Assembly (NCBI RefSeq): GCF_001641615.1 | Contig: NZ_LRRU01000016.1 | Location: forward strand, 62,001 to 126,000 | Reading direction: 5' to 3' | From: Pseudoalteromonas gelatinilytica | Lineage (GTDB): Bacteria > Pseudomonadota > Gammaproteobacteria > Enterobacterales > Alteromonadaceae | DNA length: 64,000 nucleotides | Shown: one piece after another, positions 1 to 9,496 of the stretch | How positions within the stretch are numbered: position 1 is the first letter of the stretch | Layout of the letters: each line of letters begins with the position of its first letter | Notes under the pieces: generated by a model | The model's input: only the letters and a program-made list of their open reading frames with translations | What the model was told of the DNA's origin: nothing | Databases searched by the model: none | Position numbers and translations under genes: made by a program

Positions 1-2802
1 ACCATAATAAGTCGGCGTAAACTCACTGTAGCTATCGGTATTAACAACGATTGATTCTGATGCACTGGCACGTGCCATATCGATATCAACCATGGTTGGT
101 AGCTCATCAATAACATTCTTAGCAACCAATGTGAAATGAGCGTCTGGTAAGTCGCCGTCAGTGTTCTTAAATAGCACTTTGCCGTTGAACCAAGCATCTT
201 TATTTAAGATGTTATCCCAAGGCGCACCCTCTTCAACGGGATCAAGTTTAGACTCGATGATATTTGGCAACTTCATAGTAACCATTACATCTTGTGTCTC
301 CCCTGCTTTCAGCGTGAAGTTACTTGGTGTTACGCTAACTTCTACACCAAAGCTTTCGTCTTCACCCTCAACAGCCCAACCATAAGCAGTTGCATCCCAA
401 GTACCATCTTTTGTTGCCTTTACAGTACGCATCCATGAACATTCAAGCTCACAGTCTTTGTTCACTAAAGAAGGTAAATTCAACCACTCAACTAAACCAC
501 CGTTACGAGGGTTAGCATTATGGTAGTTTTCAATAGTCTCATCCATGATAAGACCTGCATTTGCAGCTTGTGCTACGTCAATTGCACCGCCACCAGCCAT
601 GAAGTTGTAATATGGGTCAATTAAAGTCACGCCGTTAGAAATACGCACTTTATTTGCCGTCATCATTAGTGCTGATTGAATTTCTGCTGGCGTCCAATCT
701 GGGTGCATTTGCATCAATAGCGTCATTGCGCCGGTAACATGTGGCGTAGCCATTGAGGTACCACTCATGAAAGTCCAATCTGATGCACTTGGGTAAGCTG
801 TAAATGGTTGGTCATCAGCATTCGCAGCATAAATATCAACACCCGGTGCAGTCACGTCCGGAACAAGGTTATTGATGTAATAACTTGGCCCCATAGAACT
901 AAAGATAGCAAGCTGATTACCCGCTTCTGCATCAAATGAATAGTTATTTTCTGGCTCGCCAATCGTCGCAATAGCAGCACCACCAGGATTAGCATTCACC
1001 CAGTTACGAATTGTGTAACGAGCACTTGCTGGTAAGTGAATACCCGGGATCACGTAGTTATCAGCAACAATACTCTCTGCCGAACTAATGTTTTGTAAAA
1101 TGAAGCCACCTGCTCCACCTGCAGCAACGTTCTTGGCTTTATCAACACGCGCAATGTCACCACGTAAACATACTACAATTTGGTCAGCCGTAAACGTGCC
1201 TGCAGGGAAAGGTGCGTTACAGCTTGCAGCATCGTAACCATCACTTTCATTAGGGTCGTCGTATTTTTCAGCAAGAACAACTTCGCCAGTAATACCGCCA
1301 GAGAAACTCTTACCTGTGTACTCACCAGCATAAGGCGTGCGAGTGCCTTGGAAGTTATTAATGGTTTTAACACCTAAATCCATCACGCGGTCATGGGTTG
1401 ATGCACCAACAGTGGTTACCCAAGGTGATGTATGATCCGCTGAAATATAATAAGGACCCGAGTTACCCGCTGCCGCTGCCACTGAAATGCCCGCTTCGCG
1501 CGCACTTAAGAAAGCCATTTCCATTGGGTCTTCCCATGGGAAGCTTTCGCTACCACCAATTGAGAAGTTAATAGCATCGACACCATCTTCAATCGCATCT
1601 TCAAATGCAGATAAAATTGCTGATTCAGGACAGCCTGAGTATAGATCGCCAGAACGGCCAGCATAACAAACTTGGTACGAAATGATATGCGCACGCGGTG
1701 CCACACCGCTGGTGCTTTCAAACGTGAATGGTAAGTTTTCACCATCACTGACTTTCTCACCTGTTGCAGCTTGAAGTGGCGTGTTTTCTATGTAGTTACC
1801 CGCCGTGGTACTCGCTGTGTGAGAGCCGTGACCATTGTAATCTTCACCATTTTCAGCACGACGATCAGCTCGGGCAAATTGATAATCCGCATTCATCGCT
1901 GTGACTTCTGGATAAGAGCGAACACCAATCAGCTTGTCATTACATAGCTCAGGTTCTTCTTCACAGTCACCTAAAAAGTTACCGGCACCTAATGGATTTT
2001 TTTTGCTGTACTCTTCGTCGCTTGCAAATGCCGGGTGGTCTGTATTGATACCAGTATCAATAATACCGACAACCATACCTTCACCTTTAACACCAACCGA
2101 TGAAGCAGGTGTTGAACCCTGCCATAATTGGTCTGCGCCAATAAACTCAGGACCGCGGTCTGTGCGTAATTCAAAAATACGGTTAGGAGTAATACGCTTT
2201 ACGCCTGATTGCGTCGCAAGAAGCTCTGCATCAGCTTGTGTCATTTCAACAACAACCGCGTTATTTGCAAGGGTAAATTGCTTTTTAATCGCAATATTGG
2301 CACCCATTGCACGCGCCTTACTTAATACTGTTGATTGACGCTGTTTTAAAAAGCTTTGATACGCGCGCACGCTTTGCGAAGCTGTATCAATGCGCTCTTT
2401 TACCATTAAAGAACGTGACTCTGTAATGGCTGTAGCGCTGAAGCCTTGAATATCACCTTGATAACTTGCTACAGGTTCATCATGCATTTGTACAATGTAT
2501 GTTTGAATACCTGTCACCCCATCTTGAGGTTGAAAAACATGTTCCGGCTGCTGACTTTGGTAATGCTGATTTAAGCGCTGAGCACTCCCCTTTAATAAGC
2601 TTGGATGATCTTCGATTTGTTTTTCTTGTTGATAATTCGCGATATCTTCCGCTGTAAATGTTGGCTGATAAAAGCCTTTATCTGACACTTTGTTAAAGCC
2701 TGGCTCTGCCGCAGCATAGCCTGTAGCACCGACGTACAATGCTGTAAGTACGGCAACTGAGCTTTTCTTCAAGTGTGTGATTTTCTTATTGCAAGGTTGC
2801 AT
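1..2802 (-). CDS. Secreted subtilisin-like serine protease (S8 family), C-terminus cut by the window edge
   Basis: Exported endopeptidase; 934 residues are visible and the frame is still open at base 1. Reading the minus strand from the ATG at 2802 (GGGA five bases upstream) gives a signal peptide ending near YAAAEP (about 1-32), an inhibitor-I9-like propeptide (about 100-215), and a subtilase domain. The catalytic triad is visible: Asp249 in VVGIIDTGIN, His325 in NGHGSHTA, Ser683 in MSGTSMATPHVTGAM. The roughly 350 residues between His and Ser include a probable protease-associated (PA) insertion (about 430-560). After the catalytic domain the chain continues into a beta-rich region that resembles the fibronectin-like tail of large marine subtilases. 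The substrate cannot be told from sequence. Extracellular nutrient proteolysis is the likely role. The stop codon lies outside the window. Confidence 0.93.
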   Translation of the reverse strand, partial: MQPCNKKITHLKKSSVAVLTALYVGATGYAAAEPGFNKVSDKGFYQPTFTAEDIANYQQEKQIEDHPSLLKGSAQRLNQHYQSQQPEHVFQPQDGVTGIQTYIVQMHDEPVASYQGDIQGFSATAITESRSLMVKERIDTASQSVRAYQSFLKQRQSTVLSKARAMGANIAIKKQFTLANNAVVVEMTQADAELLATQSGVKRITPNRIFELRTDRGPEFIGADQLWQGSTPASSVGVKGEGMVVGIIDTGINTDHPAFASDEEYSKKNPLGAGNFLGDCEEEPELCNDKLIGVRSYPEVTAMNADYQFARADRRAENGEDYNGHGSHTASTTAGNYIENTPLQAATGEKVSDGENLPFTFESTSGVAPRAHIISYQVCYAGRSGDLYSGCPESAILSAFEDAIEDGVDAINFSIGGSESFPWEDPMEMAFLSAREAGISVAAAAGNSGPYYISADHTSPWVTTVGASTHDRVMDLGVKTINNFQGTRTPYAGEYTGKSFSGGITGEVVLAEKYDDPNESDGYDAASCNAPFPAGTFTADQIVVCLRGDIARVDKAKNVAAGGAGGFILQNISSAESIVADNYVIPGIHLPASARYTIRNWVNANPGGAAIATIGEPENNYSFDAEAGNQLAIFSSMGPSYYINNLVPDVTAPGVDIYAANADDQPFTAYPSASDWTFMSGTSMATPHVTGAMTLLMQMHPDWTPAEIQSALMMTANKVRISNGVTLIDPYYNFMAGGGAIDVAQAANAGLIMDETIENYHNANPRNGGLVEWLNLPSLVNKDCELECSWMRTVKATKDGTWDATAYGWAVEGEDESFGVEVSVTPSNFTLKAGETQDVMVTMKLPNIIESKLDPVEEGAPWDNILNKDAWFNGKVLFKNTDGDLPDAHFTLVAKNVIDELPTMVDIDMARASASESIVVNTDSYSEFTPTYYG

Positions 2803-2990
2803 ATGATTCCCACTGATTTAATTCTAAACAGCTCATAAATTACTTGAGCTGACACACTAAATTATTTAGCAGGCAAACATATACAGAGGGGGTTTTGCAT
2901 GGTCAAACCGAGTCGTACACAGTTAGGATACAAAGTTAACAGCAAATAAACATAAGAGTGTTAATAATAAACGCTTTGCGGGATATTTAT

Positions 2991-3009
2991 ACAAAATGTA
3001 GCATTTTGT
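2991..3009. repeat. Short perfect inverted repeat upstream of the subtilase gene
   Basis: ACAAAATG and CATTTTGT face each other across the 3-base spacer TAG, and one further flanking T/A pair also matches. It lies about 190 bases upstream of the protease start codon, in the spacer behind the outer-membrane protein gene. It could be an operator for the protease or only a small hairpin; nothing in the sequence identifies a regulator. Confidence 0.35.
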
Positions 3010-3051
3010 AGAGAATGCGATTACAGAAACAAAAATGGGGAAGGGAAAGCA

Positions 3052-3073
3052 GCTAGAGAAAAACTTCTCTAGC
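3052..3073 (-). terminator. Hairpin after the outer-membrane barrel gene
   Basis: GCTAGAGAA and TTCTCTAGC form a perfect 9-bp stem around a 4-base loop, 10 bases beyond the stop codon of the minus-strand barrel gene. On the minus strand it is followed by TGCTTTCCC, a weak U tract, so this is probably a transcription terminator of moderate strength. Confidence 0.6.
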
Positions 3074-3083
3074 CGCTAACTAG

Positions 3084-3815
3084 TTAGAAATTGTAACGAA
3101 CTGCCAGTGAGATATCTGAGTAATCATTTGCATCACGATAGCTTGCGCTGACAAGCCAAGCTGGCGTGAAGGCATAGTTTGCACCTACATGAAATACTGC
3201 ATTATTTTCGCTCTCTTCATCATGTAAACGCTCGTAGCCAACGCCTCCATTGATCTCAAATGAATCAGTTAATAAGTGCCTGATTTGTACGTTAGCAGAT
3301 AAAATATCTGCAGTTTCTGAATCTGAGTAGCTATCTGAGTAACTTTCAAGTACATAATCTTGATATGTTTCTTCCACTGAAAAACTTGAATCCACCTCAA
3401 ATTTAAGCTGACCAATTTTTGCTGAGAAATCAAGGTTAGTGCGATCAGAAAGAGAGTAGATATAGCCTAGGCCTAGCTCAAAGCGAGTAATATCAAGGTC
3501 GACTTTGCCTAAATATGAAATTTGAGATTCACCAATCAAATTGCCAAATGAATCATAGACGTTATAGCCATCGTAGTAGCTTGATTCTTTATCGTCATCC
3601 GAAGCTGTTGAGTAGTGTCCTAATACAAACCAATTCTCAGCAAATTGCTTACTAAAATTAATACCAATACCTGAAAGAGAAAAATCGTTTAGCTCATCAA
3701 TTTCTGTCTTTTTATATCCGGCTTCAACATAGTCATAGCTTAATGGTGAAGTGTTTTCAGCCATTACTGTTGTCGAGGCAAGTGATAATGCGCAAGCAAG
3801 AAGAGTGTATTTCAT
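3084..3815 (-). CDS. Outer-membrane beta-barrel protein
   Basis: A 243-residue exported protein of unknown specific function. It has a signal peptide ending at VMAEN (about residue 20), alternating hydrophobic/polar strands throughout, many Asp/Ser/Tyr residues in presumed outer loops, and a C-terminal phenylalanine (RYNF) as expected for BAM-assembled barrels. Repeated strand-like segments such as FELGLGYIYSLSDRTNLDFSA suggest an eight-stranded OmpA/OmpW-type barrel, but I cannot assign a family with certainty. It is a single gene with its own hairpin terminator. AGGAT lies just upstream of the ATG. Confidence 0.75.
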   Translation of the reverse strand: MKYTLLACALSLASTTVMAENTSPLSYDYVEAGYKKTEIDELNDFSLSGIGINFSKQFAENWFVLGHYSTASDDDKESSYYDGYNVYDSFGNLIGESQISYLGKVDLDITRFELGLGYIYSLSDRTNLDFSAKIGQLKFEVDSSFSVEETYQDYVLESYSDSYSDSETADILSANVQIRHLLTDSFEINGGVGYERLHDEESENNAVFHVGANYAFTPAWLVSASYRDANDYSDISLAVRYNF

Positions 3816-4033
3816 TGTTTAATCATCCTAATTATAAATCGGGCACAATTTACCAAAGCGAAGACAAACCCACAATAGAAACAACATTCGTTTTTGTAGG
3901 CTAAATGTAAGAAACTGTTATAAAAGTTCGATTAAACATTTAATAAATTGAGCTATTTTGAGGCAATAAAACCTCGTTAAGGACAGGTTTAATCCCACTA
4001 AATGATGAATTATTAATGTGAATTAGTATGGGC

Positions 4034-4900
4034 TTAAATAAAAGCAGAGAACTGATTTTGATTAGCTGGAGAGGTTGCTGCTTGATAAAAATTAGCAATA
4101 CGTGTGGCGCGCTCATCGACTTCTACATCACGCTTTGCTGTTTTTGTTTCGCTACTTTGAGCTACGCTATCTTCAGCATACTCATTATGAATTTTAAATG
4201 TTGATTTGCCTGAATCAGCATCGTCATCATCAGATTGATTGGCTAGCTCAGCCTGCGCTGCAACGAGTTTTTGTGTGGCATCTGCGGCAATAGAACGATC
4301 TGCACCTGATGGTTCTTCAGGGGCGAGCGCTGCTGCACGCACTGTTTTCATTTTTTCGATTGTGGCTTGCGGGTCACCGTTGATTTCAGCAACATCAATT
4401 TGTACCTCGCCGCCCACAGCATAGTTTGTACCATCAGGGCCGCGCTGATACTCATAGCTTGGTGAGCCTGCATATTGCCCCCCGACTGTTGCATGCGCTT
4501 GTTCATGAATACGCACTTCGGTATCACGGGCTTTTAGCTCTTTAATTTGCTCAGCGTCTTGTTGCTCTTGCTCTGCAACCTTTTGCTCTTTTTGCTGTTC
4601 TTGCTTAGCTTCTTGTTGCTCTTGTTCTGATTGCTCAGGCTCGCCTTGCTCGCTACCTTGTTGGCGTTCTTCAATCACTTTGTCTTCAGCAAGACGACCT
4701 TTAGCATCATAAGTACCCGCATCAGTACCTGGTTGTTTTGCTTTATCACCATCACTAAGCGTTTTATTTTCAGCGTTACTTGGCTTAGCAGCAGCAGGTG
4801 GCGGGATCACTTCACGTAACTGATTATCACGGCGAGCACTTTCGGTGTGCACATTCGCCGTGTTGATATTAATCGAAGGAAACGGAGTGACGATATTCAT
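4034..4900 (-). CDS. SprA-related putative metalloprotease with HExxH motif
   Basis: A 288-residue protein resembling the SprA-related family of putative metalloproteases (CJM1_0395-like). The conserved core (about 121-200) holds the zincin motif HEQAH at 132-136, followed by GGQYAGSPSYEYQRGPDG and an AVGGEVQIDV segment. Residues 70-120 are an extreme Gln/Glu-rich, probably helical stretch. Residues 1-60 are polar and disordered. No signal peptide is visible. It starts 5 bases after the stop codon of the upstream small gene, so the two are probably translated together. The substrate is unknown. A third zinc ligand cannot be named from sequence alone. Confidence 0.7.
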   Translation of the reverse strand: MNIVTPFPSININTANVHTESARRDNQLREVIPPPAAAKPSNAENKTLSDGDKAKQPGTDAGTYDAKGRLAEDKVIEERQQGSEQGEPEQSEQEQQEAKQEQQKEQKVAEQEQQDAEQIKELKARDTEVRIHEQAHATVGGQYAGSPSYEYQRGPDGTNYAVGGEVQIDVAEINGDPQATIEKMKTVRAAALAPEEPSGADRSIAADATQKLVAAQAELANQSDDDDADSGKSTFKIHNEYAEDSVAQSSETKTAKRDVEVDERATRIANFYQAATSPANQNQFSAFI

Positions 4901-4905
4901 AAGTA

Positions 4906-5214
4906 CTAAACTTTGATATCAATTAAGGTACCGAGCACTTCATCAGCAGTCTGAATCGTGTTGATATTAGCTTTGGCATTAAACTCTTCAACTTTTAAAT
5001 TAACAAGCGACTCATCGATTGGGGCAGGTTGTGAAACTGGCGGAGTTACAGCTTCATTTGGTGTTGCCGCTTGTAATTGGCGTTGTTGAGCTAATTGGGC
5101 ATCATCTTGCTGATCAATTGAGGCACGGCTAATCTCAGCGCTTGCCTTTTCGATACCTTGGCTTGCACGGTTATAACCTTCTACCGCATTATTAAAAACA
5201 GAACTGATTGGCAT
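4906..5214 (-). CDS. Small hypothetical protein, partner of the SprA-related gene
   Basis: A 102-residue protein that I do not recognise. I start it at the ATG at 5214 (MPISSVFNNAV) because GGAGGG sits about five bases upstream; a longer reading from a TTG at 5226 would absorb that ribosome site. The N-terminal third (AVEGYNRASQGIEKASAEISRAS) looks like one amphipathic helix, then a Gln-rich linker and a Pro-rich segment follow. The C-terminus TADEVLGTLIDIKV resembles the end of small flagellar-rod-like or secreted helical proteins, but that is only a resemblance. No signal peptide or membrane segment is present. It is tightly coupled to the downstream metalloprotease-like gene. Confidence 0.6.
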   Translation of the reverse strand: MPISSVFNNAVEGYNRASQGIEKASAEISRASIDQQDDAQLAQQRQLQAATPNEAVTPPVSQPAPIDESLVNLKVEEFNAKANINTIQTADEVLGTLIDIKV

Positions 5215-5296
5215 AACACCCTCCAACAGTGAGATCTACTCGTTAAGTATCGCTCATAAAACGAGCAAAATAAAGCTAAATCCCACGATTTTTCTG

Positions 5297-5311
5297 GCCT
5301 CTCAGAGAGGC
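5297..5311 (-). terminator. Possible terminator hairpin after bioH
   Basis: GCCTCTC and GAGAGGC form a 7-bp GC-rich stem, 4 bases past the bioH stop codon on the minus strand. It is followed by CAGAAAAATC rather than a U run, so it may be only a 3'-end hairpin. Confidence 0.4.
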
Positions 5312-5315
5312 AGGC

Positions 5316-6086
5316 TTAACACATTGATTTCAGTGCTGATATAAATGCCGCTTTATGAGAAATAAAAGGCGCATGTGACGCCTTATCTAAAACCTCATAT
5401 TCAAACTGAGGCTGTAAGGCATGCATTTTTTCAATCGCACGATAAGGAACTAATGAATCTAAGCGCCCAAAAATACCTCTTACTGGCACGGTAAGTTTCG
5501 CGAAAAGCTCACGTAAATCATCTTGCTGTAAAATATCTAAACCTGCACTTAGAGCTTGCTCTTGTGGTGCAGGGTATTGGTTTAAAAGTGCTTTAAGTTG
5601 CTTAATATCATCCCGAGCTGATTCACTGCCCATTGCTTGTATCGCCAAAAACCGTTCTATCGTTTTTTCTCTATGGCTAACCAGCTGATCTTTAAATGCG
5701 TTCAATACGTCAGGTTTGATACCCGGCCATTCGTTGGTTTGGGCAAAAAATGGGGTTGAGGCGACCAACACAACCTTTGCTACTTTGTCAGGCCAATGTG
5801 CTGCAATATACAAGGCAAAAAGCCCCCCTAACGACCAGCCAACAAGAATAGACTGATCATTGAGCTGTGTACTTAGTTGCTCAGCTGCAGCATGCAAAGT
5901 GTAAGGTGTGGGAATTGACTGCGCATTACCAAAACCAGGTAAATCAAGGCAACGGACTTCACCATCATGAAAAAACTCAAGCTCAGGTTTGATCACTTGC
6001 CAAACCCCTTGGTTCATTCCCCAGCCATGTAATAACACCATATCATTTTGCATATTTTGTATTTCCCAACCACACTTAGCGCTCAT
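5316..6086 (-). CDS. bioH: Pimeloyl-[acyl-carrier protein] methyl ester esterase BioH
   Basis: An alpha/beta hydrolase that removes the methyl group from pimeloyl-ACP methyl ester, ending the BioC/BioH stage of biotin synthesis in the cytoplasm. At 256 residues it matches the family length. The oxyanion segment LLHGWGMN is at 18-25, the nucleophile Ser85 lies in GWSLGG, and the other triad members fit Asp210 in FGRLDSLVP and His238 in SHAPF. The gene is divergent from comF, a common arrangement in gammaproteobacteria, and the two start codons are about 26 bases apart, so their promoters overlap. No other biotin gene is in this window. Confidence 0.92.
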   Translation of the reverse strand: MSAKCGWEIQNMQNDMVLLHGWGMNQGVWQVIKPELEFFHDGEVRCLDLPGFGNAQSIPTPYTLHAAAEQLSTQLNDQSILVGWSLGGLFALYIAAHWPDKVAKVVLVASTPFFAQTNEWPGIKPDVLNAFKDQLVSHREKTIERFLAIQAMGSESARDDIKQLKALLNQYPAPQEQALSAGLDILQQDDLRELFAKLTVPVRGIFGRLDSLVPYRAIEKMHALQPQFEYEVLDKASHAPFISHKAAFISALKSMC

Positions 6087-6111
6087 AATAGCGTTTAAAG
6101 GAATGAATGCA

Positions 6112-6828
6112 ATGTCTCGCTTCTCTCATGCCTTAAAACTAGGACTTGAGGCACTATTCCCCAACTTTTGCATTAGCTGCCAAAATCACATACAAGCTAA
6201 TCAAGCTTTGTGTCAGCATTGTTTAGATGACCTTAATTTATTTGACCTTACACGCCACCCAAACCTGTTACACAGGCCAGATATCTGTGATGCATTTCCT
6301 GATAGCCAATTTGATCATTTAATTGCCTGTGCGTGGTATCAAGCACCTTTTAAACTTTGGCTCAAGCAATTGAAATTTAACGACCAGCAGTTTTTTCGTG
6401 TGGCACTTACACAAGTGATAGACAAACAGTTGCAAATAGCTCGTCAGGTTAATGTAACTTGGCCCGATCTTTTTATTGTGCTGCCACTTCATAATCAGCG
6501 CTTTTTAGCACGCGGCTTTAATCAGGTCAGTCAAACTTGGTTACCTGTTTTAAAAAGCCAGCAATGTAGTGTTAGCGCTGCTCTTTTCAAGCAAAAAGCA
6601 ACCAAAGCGCAATCACAGTTAAGTAAAGCGAAAAGAGTTAAAAACCTACAAAATGCGTTTGTTTGTCAGCAAGATTTAACGGGAAAAACGGTGGCAATTA
6701 TTGATGATGTGATGACCTCTGGCGCAACCATAAATGCTGCGACAGAAGCCATAAAAAATGCAGGAGCTAAGCAAGTATGGGCTATGCTCACTTGCCTAAC
6801 AGGATTAGGTAACCTGCATTATGATTAA
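6112..6828 (+). CDS. ComF family phosphoribosyltransferase-like protein
   Basis: A 238-residue ComF/GntX-type protein, linked in other bacteria to use of external DNA. The start is the ATG at 6112 (MSRFSHALKLG): AAGGA lies 9 bases before it, whereas the in-frame ATG at 6103 directly abuts AAGGA and a longer reading from 5989 would run inside bioH. The N-terminus carries a zinc-finger-like CISC...CQHC arrangement (about 17-38). The C-terminus has the phosphoribosyltransferase PRPP loop VAIIDDVMTSGAT. Its exact biochemical role is not established in the family. Confidence 0.88.
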   Translation: MSRFSHALKLGLEALFPNFCISCQNHIQANQALCQHCLDDLNLFDLTRHPNLLHRPDICDAFPDSQFDHLIACAWYQAPFKLWLKQLKFNDQQFFRVALTQVIDKQLQIARQVNVTWPDLFIVLPLHNQRFLARGFNQVSQTWLPVLKSQQCSVSAALFKQKATKAQSQLSKAKRVKNLQNAFVCQQDLTGKTVAIIDDVMTSGATINAATEAIKNAGAKQVWAMLTCLTGLGNLHYD

Positions 6829-6834
6829 TTATTA

Positions 6835-9387
6835 TTATTTATCACCAGAGGCATGAAACGCATTACCAAAAAATAAGGCATTGCTCAGTAATCGGCTCGT
6901 GCCATACCAGTAACCACGGAACACTGGGTTATCAGTCATACCTATCACGCTGCCTTTGCCATATGAATGCGCAATGAGACCTGCCGCACCGGCGACTTGC
7001 TCTACGTTTACGTCATCAGTAAAGCCAGCTAAAAGCGGTTTATCTGTGTAAGTAAGTACGTTAACAAATGGGGCATCTGACTTCTCAAGTAGCCAAGTGC
7101 TATTCTTAAACACAGGTAATGTATTACGATTCAGCGAATAGGTAAGTGGATGAGATAAATCCACTGAGGTATTAAAAATAGCCCCTGCAATACGCTGACG
7201 GCCTGCTAAGTCATCTTTATCGGCATAGCTAAGCCCTGTTGTATCAAAGGCACTGGCTACATCACGGCGAGATAAGTAATTAGCTTTTAGTAGCTGCTGA
7301 TCAGCTAAGAACTTCGCCCCCCCTTTGTGCCCCCAAATAACGCCGCCTTTACGAACCCACGACTTAATAGCCACTTTCGTTGCATCATCAAGACGGTTGT
7401 AATTACCGTGCGCAAGAATGATATGACTATAGTTTTCAAGGTCGATACCATCTAAGCGGTTCATTTCGATAATGCTTGGCGCTGTACCAACAAAGCGATC
7501 TAAGTAGTACCATACCTCACCAAGCTCATACTGGCTGGTACCTTCACCACCCACGAGTAACACTTTTGGTGCTTTTACTACGGCCATTGAACGAGAACCT
7601 AAATCGGCACCTTTCACCGTTAAGCCTGAGCTAATGGGTGTAATTTCAATACCAAATTCATTTTGTGCTTGGTTTAAATAACTCACCCAGTTGCTGTCAG
7701 TTTGCAGACCCGCAGGAAGCAAAATACTGCCAGCTGCAAAAGCAATCTCACCTGATGGTGTTTTTGCTGTGAGTGGGCTTAACGCCACGCGCGCTTTTAC
7801 ACCTTGTTCGAGTAAACTATTTAGCATTTTTGGCGCGAGATAATCATCCCACTTAAATGCGTACGCATAGCTTTGCGGTAATGCTGCAAAGCTTGATTTA
7901 ACACTTTGCTGCCAAGGCATTTTGGCAAGATTTAAGCCCCAATTGCTGCTTACTTTTGCAAATTCTAGATTGAAGGCATGAGCTAGTGTCCAGCCCGATA
8001 CATCATAAAACGTGTTATCAACAAAGCGCTGTTGCTCACTGAAAATCGCTTTAATTAAACGAAATTGTGGCTGTGCTAATGGCACATAATAGCTCTGTTC
8101 AGAAAAGCTTTGACCGTTTACTTTTAACGGCTCTTCTAACATGTATGCATTGATTTGATGTTGTCTAAGTAAATCAAGGAAGTATTGCATGCGGCTGTGA
8201 TCCGCGCCGCCTTTAATAACATAACCTTTAAAGTCTTCATCACCAGCAAGATCAACTGCTTTGTTGTAAAATTTTGCTTGATAATCAAGTAAGTCTGTAC
8301 GGTTATCAATCGCCGCTTGGAACGTTGATAGGCTAGTTAATAACTGATTTTTAATCGTAAACGGGAAGCTTAGCGGTCCGTTGATCGTTTCTTGTAAGTG
8401 ACCACGCGAGCTCGCTTGTTCAAATAAGATGCCTACACCACCATTTACGTCTGGGTAAGTTGAGCCCTTACCATAGTAAAAGTCATCGAAGCTTTCTTCA
8501 GTAAAATAAAGCGCATTGTGCTCATCAAGTGTTTTCGCATGATAGTTTGCAATTGCTTTGGTTAGCGTGACATTTTCTTCAGGTGTGATTGGGTGCTTGC
8601 GAGTTGGGATCCCCGGCTGGAAGAAAAACGTGCTATTAGGGCCCATTTCATGGAAGTCTGTTAGGATATTTGGCTTCCATTGATGAAATTGAGCAATACG
8701 TGCGCGTGATTCAGGGTGCTGTAACAACAACCAGTCACGGTTTAAGTCAAACAAATAATGGTTAGTACGGCTGCTCGGCCAACTTTCAATATGCTCGCGA
8801 GTTTCTGGATCTGACGATAACTTCATACCACGGTTGCTGTTAGCCCAATTAGCAAAACGCGCTAACCCGTCTGGGTTTAGTGATGGGTCGAGTAAAATAA
8901 CCGTATTATTAAGTAACGCATCGATTTCTGGTCCCTGTGCTGCTGCAAGGTAATAAGCAACGAGTAATGATGCATTGCTGCCTGATGATTCATTACCATG
9001 CACACTATAGCCCATCCATACAACCGCAGGCTGTTTGCTTGAGTCACTCGCCCCACCATTTAAGCGAGCTAAGTGCGCCTTGCGAATTTGCTCCACTTGA
9101 CCCAGCTTATCTGGCGCTGTGATAGTTAACATCACCAGTGGGCGCTGCTCATGAGTACGACCAATCACTTTAAAGTTCATTCGGTCGCTTTTTTCGGCCA
9201 AAATTTGCATATATTGCACAAGCTGATCGTGACGTACATGCCACTCACCGACTTCGTAACCTAACACCTGTTCAGGGGTTGGAATACTTGGGTCAAATTT
9301 CACATCTTGTTCAAAGTAATAAGAAAGAGGTTTTGCTAATGCGCTAACGCTCACTAGCATGGTTAATATTGTTATTATTAAACGCAT
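6835..9387 (-). CDS. Exported M14 family zinc carboxypeptidase
   Basis: An 850-residue secreted metallopeptidase. I prefer the ATG at 9387 (MRLIITILTML), since GGGTG lies 6 bases upstream; a GTG three codons earlier is the alternative. A signal peptide ends at ALAKP. The M14 domain (about 30-340) shows the zinc motif H130-x2-E133 in SVHGNESSG and a third ligand candidate in LTDFHEMGPN, with IDLNRDW-like and FEQASSRG segments also present. The C-terminal half (about 400-850) includes a class-I-glutamine-amidotransferase-like fold (VLLVGGEGTSQYELGEVWYYLDR, IILAHGNYN, HKGGAKFL), as in other long bacterial M14 proteins. Probable role: periplasmic or extracellular peptide degradation. Confidence 0.88.
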   Translation of the reverse strand: MRLIITILTMLVSVSALAKPLSYYFEQDVKFDPSIPTPEQVLGYEVGEWHVRHDQLVQYMQILAEKSDRMNFKVIGRTHEQRPLVMLTITAPDKLGQVEQIRKAHLARLNGGASDSSKQPAVVWMGYSVHGNESSGSNASLLVAYYLAAAQGPEIDALLNNTVILLDPSLNPDGLARFANWANSNRGMKLSSDPETREHIESWPSSRTNHYLFDLNRDWLLLQHPESRARIAQFHQWKPNILTDFHEMGPNSTFFFQPGIPTRKHPITPEENVTLTKAIANYHAKTLDEHNALYFTEESFDDFYYGKGSTYPDVNGGVGILFEQASSRGHLQETINGPLSFPFTIKNQLLTSLSTFQAAIDNRTDLLDYQAKFYNKAVDLAGDEDFKGYVIKGGADHSRMQYFLDLLRQHQINAYMLEEPLKVNGQSFSEQSYYVPLAQPQFRLIKAIFSEQQRFVDNTFYDVSGWTLAHAFNLEFAKVSSNWGLNLAKMPWQQSVKSSFAALPQSYAYAFKWDDYLAPKMLNSLLEQGVKARVALSPLTAKTPSGEIAFAAGSILLPAGLQTDSNWVSYLNQAQNEFGIEITPISSGLTVKGADLGSRSMAVVKAPKVLLVGGEGTSQYELGEVWYYLDRFVGTAPSIIEMNRLDGIDLENYSHIILAHGNYNRLDDATKVAIKSWVRKGGVIWGHKGGAKFLADQQLLKANYLSRRDVASAFDTTGLSYADKDDLAGRQRIAGAIFNTSVDLSHPLTYSLNRNTLPVFKNSTWLLEKSDAPFVNVLTYTDKPLLAGFTDDVNVEQVAGAAGLIAHSYGKGSVIGMTDNPVFRGYWYGTSRLLSNALFFGNAFHASGDK

Positions 9388-9496
9388 AGATAGCACCCGT
9401 AATTATTTGATGTTTTAACGCTACCATTCGATAAAATAGATGCAACTTTTTACGCTCAACACTGGCGACAACACGATGAGCGGAGTATGATAGGCA

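Noticed and set aside
1934-2338. An open frame of 134 codons on the plus strand within the subtilase gene
   Set aside because: It is antisense to the region holding the catalytic Asp of the protease.
5989-6111. A longer N-terminus for the ComF protein
   Set aside because: It would run inside bioH on the other strand and encodes no family sequence; AAGGA supports the ATG at 6112.
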